In this document: one piece after another, positions 23,525-30,614 of the stretch
How positions within the stretch are numbered: position 1 is the first letter of the stretch
Layout of the letters: each line of letters begins with the position of its first letter
From: Candidatus Poribacteria bacterium
GTDB lineage: Bacteria > Poribacteria > WGA-4E > WGA-3G
Length of the DNA stretch: 49,811 bases
Direction of reading: 5' to 3'
Assembly: GCA_012270865.1 (NCBI GenBank)
Contig: JAAXHL010000205.1
Coordinates: forward strand, 1 to 49,811
Position numbers and translations under genes: made by a program
The notes under the pieces: generated by a model
What the model was told of the DNA's origin: nothing
Databases searched by the model: none
What the model saw: the letters and a program-made list of their open reading frames with translations, nothing else

Positions 23525-24805
23525 ATGAAAAACTTATTTGAACTTCTTAGGAAAGATAAAAAATTAGTCATCGGGTTAATGTCCGGCACCTCGGTTGACG
23601 GCATTGATGCTGCCATCGTCGAAATTTCGGGACACGGTTTAGAGACTGAAGTAGACCTCATCGCTTTTGAGACATTTCCGTTTCCATCTGGCGTGCCGCA
23701 ACGTATCCTTGCGCTCTGTCAACCTGATACCGGTAGGGTTGACGACATCTGTGAGATGAACTTTTATATCGGACACCTCTTCGCGGAGGCTGTTAAACAT
23801 ATTTTGCAAAAAAGCGGAATGCGTGCCGGCGATATTGATCTTATCGGTTCACACGGTCAAACGATTCATCATCTGCCTGGAGACCCAAACACAGTTAGTA
23901 AAACGCGTAGCTTGGAACGAAGTGGAAAGCGGGGAGACGGAAACGGACATGAAACATCCAACGAACCTTATCGAACCGCAAGGAACATTAAAAAACCGGC
24001 AACACTGCAGATTGGTGAACCTGCGGTCATTGCGCACGAAACAGGGATTCCAACGATAGCCGATTTTCGGGTCGCGGATATGGCAGCGGGTGGACAAGGC
24101 GCGCCGTTGGTATCATACCCGGACTATCTGCTGTTCCACAATAGCACGAAAACAGTCGGACTCTTGAACATCGGTGGGATTGCGAACCTTACTGTGCTTC
24201 CCGCAGACGGAAGCATTGATTCTGTTTGTGCTGCGGATACGGGTCCCGGCAATATGTGTATTGATGCTGTCATAACAGAAATTACACAAGGCTCAGAACA
24301 TTATGATAAAGCAGGTAAACGCGCTGCACGAGGCACGCCGCACCAACGGCTTATTGATGAATGGTTGGAGCATCCGTTTTTCCATCTATCACCCCCGAAA
24401 ACGACTGGACGCGAGATGTTTGGACATACATACACGATGGAGTGCTTGGAGACCTGCCGTAAGCACAAACTTTCAGATAACGATTGCATCGCGACACTGA
24501 CCGAATTGACTGTTCAAACGATTACCGGCTACATAGAACTATTTATAACAGGTCAAAATCCGATAGACGTGCTTTATGTGAGCGGTGGCGGTGTGCATAA
24601 CCAGACAATCATGCGAAGGCTTGGTGAATTGTTATCGAATACCGCGGTTGAACCGGTAGACAACTCTGGTATCTCGGCAGATGCGAAGGAGGCAATCGCG
24701 TTCGCGATTCTGGCGAATGAGACACTCCACGGAAACGCCGGAAATCTACCTTCGGCGACGGGGGCATCCGTTCGGAAAATTTTAGGTAAGTTGGTACTGC
24801 CATGA
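23525..24805 (+). CDS. anmK: anhydro-N-acetylmuramic acid kinase
   Basis: 426 residues against about 370 for the family. The enzyme opens 1,6-anhydro-MurNAc and phosphorylates it to MurNAc 6-phosphate in cell-wall recycling. Seen: the N-terminal ATP-binding motif GLMSGTSVDGIDAAIVE, GSHGQTIHHLP, LQIGEPAVIAHETGI, DFRVADMAAGGQGAPLV, GLLNIGGIANLT and DTGPGNMCID. Between HHLP and LQIGEP there are about 40 extra residues, rich in Arg, Ser, Gly and Asn, which the family lacks. The DNA of this stretch (23880-24003) contains ATCGAACCGCAAGGAA, also found at 30591, so a repeat was inserted in frame. The insert sits in a loop before a conserved strand, and the enzyme may well remain active. Confidence 0.92.
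   Translation: MKNLFELLRKDKKLVIGLMSGTSVDGIDAAIVEISGHGLETEVDLIAFETFPFPSGVPQRILALCQPDTGRVDDICEMNFYIGHLFAEAVKHILQKSGMRAGDIDLIGSHGQTIHHLPGDPNTVSKTRSLERSGKRGDGNGHETSNEPYRTARNIKKPATLQIGEPAVIAHETGIPTIADFRVADMAAGGQGAPLVSYPDYLLFHNSTKTVGLLNIGGIANLTVLPADGSIDSVCAADTGPGNMCIDAVITEITQGSEHYDKAGKRAARGTPHQRLIDEWLEHPFFHLSPPKTTGREMFGHTYTMECLETCRKHKLSDNDCIATLTELTVQTITGYIELFITGQNPIDVLYVSGGGVHNQTIMRRLGELLSNTAVEPVDNSGISADAKEAIAFAILANETLHGNAGNLPSATGASVRKILGKLVLP
23970..23985. repeat. 16-bp repeat ATCGAACCGCAAGGAA, copy in anmK
   Basis: Identical to 30591-30606 (minus the flanks). Here it is part of the in-frame insert of anmK. The other copy is intergenic, next to the C25 peptidase stop. Confidence 0.6.
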
Positions 24806-24980
24806 TTTATAGTTAATAGTTAACAGTTAACAGTTAACAGTTACAAGAGGTTTTTGAAAGTTCTAAGGTTTCCTCTTCCTGACGACTGGCAACTGTTAGA
24901 GGTTTTGATAATCACAAAATCTCTTTCTGAAACTGTTTTTTTTCGTAGAAAAAAATCGTACTTAAAACTGACAACTATTA
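24806..24980. repeat. terminal-inverted-repeat hairpin element, copy D
   Basis: The left side is a microsatellite-like tract of AGTTAACAGTTAACAGTT. Then AAGAGGTTTTTGAAAG, an inner TTAGAGGTTTTGATAA, CTGAAA, the A/T stem TTTTTTTC-GTA-GAAAAAAA and GTACTTAAAACTGACAACT. It fills the gap between anmK and the WD40 gene. Confidence 0.65.
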
Positions 24981-24982
24981 AA

Positions 24983-25146
24983 GAAATCTGAAAATATGCC
25001 CTAAAAAGAGAAACCCACCATGCAAACAACTCCAGTAATTGATGCCTTTACGGTGCTCATAGCACTTTTGATATTTATTGAGGCGGCACCAGTGAAATCT
25101 GAAAATGTGGTTCCAGAGGAGAAATCCACCATGCAAACAACGTCAG
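24983..25146 (+). repeat. direct duplication of a gene start, 111 bp apart
   Basis: The segments 24983-25035 and 25094-25146 match at about 42 of 53 positions, including GAAATCTGAAAAT and the start region CCACCATGCAAACAAC. The offset is exactly 111 bases, so both ATG codons (25020 and 25131) are in the same frame. Confidence 0.75.
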
Positions 25147-26129
25147 CCCAAGATTTGTCTCACATCACGATTGATTTAGCCGTTAAGAGAGGTGTCCACA
25201 GTGTCGCTTTCAGCCCGGACGGTTCGATGGTCGCGAGTGACAAGGATAATACTGTCCGACTCTGGGATGCTCTCACGGGAGAAGAAATCACAGTGGAGCA
25301 AAATTTCTGGGTAACTTTGCCACGGAACTTCACTGCGGATATTAACAGCGTTGCTTTTAGTCCGGATGGGCGGATGATCGCAGGTGGGATCAATGAAAGT
25401 GAGGTGATTTGCCTCTGGGACGCTGCCACCGGTGAGCAACTCAGATTCATGAAAGAAAATGCGCCGAATGCTTTGCATTGGGTCAATACTGTCGCATTCA
25501 GCACCGATAGCAAGATACTCGCCAGTGGTAGTGAGGACGGGAATCTCTATCTATGGGACGTGGAAACAGGTAAACGGTTGAAAGCACTGACTGAAGGGAC
25601 GGAGAATATCTTCAGTGTCGCCTTCAGTAGCGATGGAAAAACGTTAGCGAGTGGTAATGCAGGAGACACTATCCGTTTGTGGGATATTGCTACCGGCGAA
25701 AAACTAAAAACACTTACTGGACATACGAATTGGGTCTTCAGCGTTGCTTTTAGTAGGGGCGAGGTGACCTCGCCCCTACTGGCAAGCGGCAGTTGGGACG
25801 AGACAATCCGACTTTGGGATACAACCACAGGAAAACAACTGAAAACGTTTATTGGGCACACCTCTGTTGTGTGGAGTGTCGCCTTCAGTCCGGACGGATT
25901 AACACTTGCCAGTGGTGGTGAGGACAAGACGGTCCGACTCTGGAATATTTCCACAGGTGCGCACATCGCAACACTTACGGGTCACACGGCACCCGTCAAG
26001 AGCGTCGCTTTCAGTCCAGATGGTGTAGTGCTTGCAAGTGGCAGTAAAGATGGTACACTCCGTTTATGGGACCTCACATCGCCAATGCTCCTGCGAAAAA
26101 ACAGAGAGGAATCGAAGAAACGACCCTAA
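25020..26129 (+). CDS. seven-blade WD40 beta-propeller protein
   Basis: 369 residues. A hydrophobic stretch near the N-terminus (VIDAFTVLIALLIFIEAA) may export or anchor the protein if the first ATG is used. Starting at the duplicated ATG 25131 would give a cytosolic form. Seven WD40 units follow, each with the VAFSPDGxxLASGxxDxTIRLWD pattern in short form, enough for one closed propeller. These are protein-binding platforms. Blade five deviates: FSPDGKT is replaced by FSRGEVTSPL because a 27-bp palindrome lies there. It is followed after 112 bases by another WD40-containing gene on the same strand. Partner unknown. Confidence 0.85.
   Translation: MQTTPVIDAFTVLIALLIFIEAAPVKSENVVPEEKSTMQTTSAQDLSHITIDLAVKRGVHSVAFSPDGSMVASDKDNTVRLWDALTGEEITVEQNFWVTLPRNFTADINSVAFSPDGRMIAGGINESEVICLWDAATGEQLRFMKENAPNALHWVNTVAFSTDSKILASGSEDGNLYLWDVETGKRLKALTEGTENIFSVAFSSDGKTLASGNAGDTIRLWDIATGEKLKTLTGHTNWVFSVAFSRGEVTSPLLASGSWDETIRLWDTTTGKQLKTFIGHTSVVWSVAFSPDGLTLASGGEDKTVRLWNISTGAHIATLTGHTAPVKSVAFSPDGVVLASGSKDGTLRLWDLTSPMLLRKNREESKKRP
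25752..25780. repeat. perfect palindromic repeat inside a WD40 blade
   Basis: Arms AGTAGGGGCGAGGT and ACCTCGCCCCTACT (14 bases each) around a central G. Same family as 22438 and 41240. In frame, it changes the sequence of one propeller blade by net three extra residues. Confidence 0.85.
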
Positions 26130-26241
26130 CTCTCTTTCCAAACATAGTTTTTTTCCAGAATTATGCACCCGCTCCATCCATAAGTAGCGTCACCAGATAT
26201 GAACGGATAATTATGTAACCATCCATTTTCGGAGGCGACTC

Positions 26242-29200
26242 ATGAAAAACAACGATGCCGAGCTCATCCAACGCGTCCTTGAAGGCGACGATGATGCCTT
26301 TGCTGTGCTGGTGAGAAAGTACCAGAAGCAGGTGCACGCGCTTGCATGGCGGAAAATCGGAGATTTCCATATCGCTGAGGAAATCACGCAGGACACTTTT
26401 CTGAACGCATATAAGAGGCTTTCTACACTCAAGAAGCCTCAGCGGTTCGCAAGTTGGCTTTATGTTATCGCAGCGAATCGTTGCAGCTCTTGGCTCCGTA
26501 AAAAACGGTTGTGGACGCAGCCACTTGAGGATCTTGAGGAAACAGACGACGAACAGCAGCAAAAATTGACGTATTCTGGATACGTCGTTGCGGAAAATGA
26601 GCGCACAACCGCAGAAGCGCAACGCGATGTCGTTAAAAAGCTGCTTGCGAAACTACAGGAAAGTGAACGCACGATCATGACACTACACTACTTCGGTGAA
26701 ATGTCGTGTACAGAGATCGGTACCTTTTTGGGAGTATCGAAAAACACAATCAAGAGTCGCCTCCGCCGAGCGCAGCAGCGTTTAAAGAAGGAGGAACCGA
26801 TGATTCGAGAGGCTTTAGAAAACTTCCAGATCACGCCGAACCTCACAGAGAATATCATGCGAGAAGTCGCTCGTATCAAACCCGCTGCCCCGTCGGGTAG
26901 TAAGCCGTTCATGCCGTGGGCAATCGCAGCTTCCACGGTTGCGGTGGTGTTGCTAATGCTGGGGATTGGAAATCGACAACACGCGCTCCGTTTCCAGAAA
27001 CCGTATAACCTTGATGCCGCGTCAGAGATGACGATTGAACTAATCGAAACGCCTATTGTGCTGAACGTTGTTTCAAAACCGGATACGCGAACACAGATAG
27101 GGAGTACCGATAGACAAGGCAGCAGCAAACCCGAACAATCACCCGATGATGCACCAGCACTCGTTGCAGAAGCACACGCTGATGAACTTGTTGACGATTA
27201 TACCAAATGGGAACTGCCAAAAGAGGCGAAAGCAAGACTTGGAAAAGGAGGCATTAAGGCACTTCAATTCTCACCGGATGGAACGCAACTCGCAGTCGGA
27301 AGCAACATCGGTGTGTGGCTATATGACCTAAATACTGGAAAAGAGATTACTATGTTCCCTGGCCTATGTCGGTCTATTGCATTTTCACCGGACGGCAGAT
27401 TCATCGCAAGCGGTGGCGGAAAATATGCATTTCATGCGGGATTCCAATTGTGGGAGATTGCGACGGGTCAAAAAATGGCATTTATTGATGGTCCTGCTGC
27501 TGTCTCAGCACTCCGCTTCTCTGAACTCCGCTTCTCCGAAGATGGCGAAACACTGCTCGGTTTGGGGAACTGGGGAGATTCGATCAGTAGGTTAAATGTT
27601 GAAACTGGAGCGGGAAGTGTGAAAAATATTGAAGACCGCTCTTGGGAAAAAATACCGAGGCGACGTATGCCGGAACCCTATGCACTCACACACGATAAAT
27701 TTGCCGTTGGTGGCCAGAACGGAAAGATTCAGTTGTGGGACACAAGGATTGGTGCGCAACTATCTACCCTGATCGGACATGGAGAAGACTTAAAGCATCC
27801 GTTAATTGAGAAGTTCCGAGAGATGATTCAGGGTCAACCGCCTGTTCAAGAGGGAGATAATCATGTTTTAGTCCTTGAATTTTCGCCCGATGGAACAAAA
27901 CTCGCCAGTGGCAGCAAAGATAAAACAGTGCGATTATGGGACACGACCACCGGCGACGAATTGGCTATTCTACGAAAACATACAGGATGGACAAACGTGT
28001 TAGCCTTCTCTCCAAACGGGAAAAGGCTCGCAAGCGGAAGCATTGACAAAACAGTGAATTTGTGGGATACCGATACAGGTAAATTGCTCACGACACTTAA
28101 CGGACACATCAGTAGTATCGCTGCACTATCGTTTTCACCGGATGGTAGAACACTCGCAAGTGGGAGCGCAGATGGCACCATTCGGTTCTGGAATACAGAG
28201 ACCGGTAACCTGCTACCCCTGAATATTATGGAGCATACGGAGTGGGTAAAAGCAGTCTCCTTCCTTGAAGACAGTTCCACACTCGCTAGCGTCGCTTTTA
28301 ATGGCGCAATTACATTTTGGGATCTGGAGACATCTCAAAAAACCGATGTCCAGATGACAGGACATCGCGATTTCTTACCGGCTTTGGCGTTTTCACCGGA
28401 TGGAACGAAACTCGCCAGTGTTAGCGCGAAAGCCACTATGTCCTTTGATGTAAATTCACCTATTTCAACATGGAGCGCAGACCATCTGGTTCGGCTGACG
28501 GATGTGACGACAGGACGTGAGTTAGCAACAGTGAATGAAACGAATGCTGGCGTTAATCCAGGCGCAAGTATGGCTTTTTCGCCTGACAAAAAAACGGTGG
28601 CATTCGGAGAGCATGGCAAAATTCATTTATGGAATACGGAGACCGGCACCAGCCTTGACATCCCTCTTGGAGATAAACACAATGCTGATGGAAATGACGA
28701 GTTGGCACCTCCACTAAATGTGATGATACGCCTCCAAGCCCCTCAGATCAGTGCTCTGGTATTCTCACCCGATGGGAAAAAACTTGTTAGTGGAACCATG
28801 GGCGGAAAGGTACAGATGTGGGACGCAGAAACTGGCGTTGAATTATCCCCCTTCCTCGCTGGGCAGGATATGGATAAGGCAACAAAGATAGACCCAAATA
28901 ACAGGAGCGTTAGGGTTAGTTACCGGGATCCTATTACAACACTCACATTCTCTTCAGATGGCACACAAATCGCTGTCGGAAGCCAACAAAAAATCCGTTT
29001 GTTGGGTGGCAGCAAGCAGCTCCCTCTGAAAAATGCACCACGCGGTGCCCAATCGTTAGCGTTTGCACCCGATGACACTGTTCTCCTCGCAGGACTTAGA
29101 AACGGTAGCATCGAATTATTTGAACTCACTACAGGCGAAAAAATCGAAACACTCAACGGACACACCTCAATAGTAGAGACGTTAGTCTTTTCACCCGATG

Positions 29201-29271
29201 GCAAGACACTCGTCAGCACTGGGCAGGACGGAACTATCCTCGTGTGGGATTGGGAGAAAGTCGTTAAATAG
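26242..29271 (+). CDS. ECF sigma factor fused to a membrane anchor and two WD40 propellers
   Basis: 1009 residues. GGAGG six bases upstream supports the ATG. Residues 1-185 are a full ECF sigma factor: sigma-2 with AEEITQDTFLNAYKRL (44-60) and FASWLYVIAANRCSSWL, and sigma-4 with SERTIMTLHYFGEMS, then IGTFLGVSKNTIKSRL (helix-turn-helix). Residues about 225-243 form one membrane helix (PWAIAASTVAVVLLMLGIG). From about 280 to the end I count 14 WD40-like units, enough for two seven-blade propellers. Topology would put the sigma domain in the cytoplasm and the propellers outside. The fused propellers could act as a built-in sensor or anti-sigma device. No separate anti-sigma gene is adjacent. A 15-bp tandem duplication lies in blade three. 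Confidence 0.88.
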   Translation: MKNNDAELIQRVLEGDDDAFAVLVRKYQKQVHALAWRKIGDFHIAEEITQDTFLNAYKRLSTLKKPQRFASWLYVIAANRCSSWLRKKRLWTQPLEDLEETDDEQQQKLTYSGYVVAENERTTAEAQRDVVKKLLAKLQESERTIMTLHYFGEMSCTEIGTFLGVSKNTIKSRLRRAQQRLKKEEPMIREALENFQITPNLTENIMREVARIKPAAPSGSKPFMPWAIAASTVAVVLLMLGIGNRQHALRFQKPYNLDAASEMTIELIETPIVLNVVSKPDTRTQIGSTDRQGSSKPEQSPDDAPALVAEAHADELVDDYTKWELPKEAKARLGKGGIKALQFSPDGTQLAVGSNIGVWLYDLNTGKEITMFPGLCRSIAFSPDGRFIASGGGKYAFHAGFQLWEIATGQKMAFIDGPAAVSALRFSELRFSEDGETLLGLGNWGDSISRLNVETGAGSVKNIEDRSWEKIPRRRMPEPYALTHDKFAVGGQNGKIQLWDTRIGAQLSTLIGHGEDLKHPLIEKFREMIQGQPPVQEGDNHVLVLEFSPDGTKLASGSKDKTVRLWDTTTGDELAILRKHTGWTNVLAFSPNGKRLASGSIDKTVNLWDTDTGKLLTTLNGHISSIAALSFSPDGRTLASGSADGTIRFWNTETGNLLPLNIMEHTEWVKAVSFLEDSSTLASVAFNGAITFWDLETSQKTDVQMTGHRDFLPALAFSPDGTKLASVSAKATMSFDVNSPISTWSADHLVRLTDVTTGRELATVNETNAGVNPGASMAFSPDKKTVAFGEHGKIHLWNTETGTSLDIPLGDKHNADGNDELAPPLNVMIRLQAPQISALVFSPDGKKLVSGTMGGKVQMWDAETGVELSPFLAGQDMDKATKIDPNNRSVRVSYRDPITTLTFSSDGTQIAVGSQQKIRLLGGSKQLPLKNAPRGAQSLAFAPDDTVLLAGLRNGSIELFELTTGEKIETLNGHTSIVETLVFSPDGKTLVSTGQDGTILVWDWEKVVK
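27511..27540 (+). repeat. 15-bp in-frame tandem duplication
   Basis: CTCCGCTTCTCTGAA is followed directly by CTCCGCTTCTCCGAA, encoding LRFSE twice at the start of one WD40 blade. Confidence 0.85.
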
Positions 29272-29422
29272 TTGTCAGCGGAATAGCCGTCAGTCGTCAG
29301 CAGTTAACTATCAGCAGTCAGCAAGATAGCCTTCAGCCTTCAGCCTTCAGCAAAGAGATTTTAGTTCATCGGACACCTCTTCTGCTGATAGCCGAAAGCC
29401 AATAGCCAACAGCCAATGGCTA
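29272..29422. repeat. CAGC/TATCAGC repeat tract between convergent genes
   Basis: The gap between the sigma-WD40 gene and the PorV-like gene consists of GTCAGC, TATCAGC and CCTTCAGCCTTCAGC units, with the reverse-complementary GGCTATT and GCTGATAGCCG forms on the right. No terminator with a T-run is visible. Confidence 0.55.
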
Positions 29423-30439
29423 TTAAAACCTAATCCTAAGAGACATGCGGTGGCTGCCGCCTAATGCGGGGTGGTTCGCGAACGCGTAGTCTAATCCGGC
29501 TCCGGCACCTGTAACGAACCGTAGGTTCAATCCTGCCCCTGCTGTTAAACGTCGGATCCGCTCAATTCCCTTACGTTCATCAAAACCGATACGCAGCGAA
29601 AGCAGATCGAAGAGCATCCATTCGGCACCTCCGTGCAATTCAACACCGTCCTTGATATAAGTATCCAAAGCCAAGATGAGTGTACTTTGGAAGATAGCGA
29701 GCGCATGCGTGGTTGCGATGCCGATTTTCAGATTCGGTGCTATCGTCTCGGTGTGTGATGTTAGGTCTGCCGACGGTGGCGGTGTGTTCCAATAAATTTT
29801 TGTCCGAAAAGCGTCGCTCGCTTGCAATCCGAGCGTCAGTCGATGCGGTTTCTCGGCAGCAGTCGTTGCAACGAAACCGATGTCAGCACCACCACCGATG
29901 GCGTTTGTCGTCCGATAGCCGCTCATGTAGAGCAGTTTAAGCGTGCCACCGAGATGGAAATCGACACCGCTGAAGGAAGGGATCGTCCAACCGGACGAGA
30001 GCAGGAACGCGTTGTCTGTATTGTTGAAAGTTCCGACCACTTGTGGACGGTTCGTCGGTCCGACCGGACGGCTCACGACCGGCAGGCTGGTGATCGGAAT
30101 ATCGTTGACACCGACACGTAACCAACTGACACCGATCGCGCCACGATTCTTCAGCGGATGGATATAACTCACAAAATCGTAAGCATCCTGTCCGTTGAGT
30201 GTGGAATGCATGAAACTGACCTCATATCGGGTCAGCTGCCCCAATCCAGCAGGATTCCAGTAAGCCGCGTAAGCGTTATCACTTAAGGCAGTACCCGCGC
30301 CCCCCATAGCGAGTGCGCGCGCACCGACACCAAGCGTCAGGAAATCCGCCGTATAGTTCGCATCCACAGACTGAATACTAACAGACAGCATAATTATAGG
30401 CACAATGAAGTGTATGATGTATTTCTTTATGGCTTTCAT
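29423..30439 (-). CDS. PorV/PorQ-family outer-membrane protein
   Basis: 338 residues from the ATG at 30439. A signal peptide (IIHFIVPIIMLSVSIQSVDA) is followed by TADFLTLGVGARALAMGGA and AYAAYWNPAGLGQL, the hallmark N-terminus of PorV/PorQ/UPF0164 proteins related to FadL. The rest alternates short beta strands and ends in arginine-phenylalanine after SLRIRF, as in outer-membrane barrels. In Bacteroidetes PorV shuttles type IX secretion cargo and works with the sortase PorU. Here it follows the C25 peptidase gene on the same strand with a 175-base gap, so the two may act together. Confidence 0.85.
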   Translation of the reverse strand: MKAIKKYIIHFIVPIIMLSVSIQSVDANYTADFLTLGVGARALAMGGAGTALSDNAYAAYWNPAGLGQLTRYEVSFMHSTLNGQDAYDFVSYIHPLKNRGAIGVSWLRVGVNDIPITSLPVVSRPVGPTNRPQVVGTFNNTDNAFLLSSGWTIPSFSGVDFHLGGTLKLLYMSGYRTTNAIGGGADIGFVATTAAEKPHRLTLGLQASDAFRTKIYWNTPPPSADLTSHTETIAPNLKIGIATTHALAIFQSTLILALDTYIKDGVELHGGAEWMLFDLLSLRIGFDERKGIERIRRLTAGAGLNLRFVTGAGAGLDYAFANHPALGGSHRMSLRIRF

Positions 30440-30590
30440 CAAAATTTACGGATTGGAACGCCTCGTTTCTAATTCTAATTGATCCATCAGAACTGTAGCT
30501 CGTAATGAAGCAGATCGCTTATGGGCGAGTACGCCGCAAAATGGAGAGCGGTATCTACGGAGAGGGACTTTCGACCCTCAAATCCGCCTC

Positions 30591-30606
30591 ATCGAACCGC
30601 AAGGAA
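30591..30606. repeat. 16-bp repeat ATCGAACCGCAAGGAA, intergenic copy
   Basis: Matches 23970-23985 in anmK. It ends the repeat-like gap 30440-30614 just before the C25 peptidase stop. The rest of that gap has no recognisable gene. Confidence 0.6.
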
Positions 30607-30614
30607 AGTTTAAA

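Noticed and set aside
24806..24840. Possible CRISPR-like array of AGTTAACAGTTAAC units
   Set aside because: Units are 7-9 bases, directly adjacent and without unique spacers. They are the left end of the dispersed repeat element.
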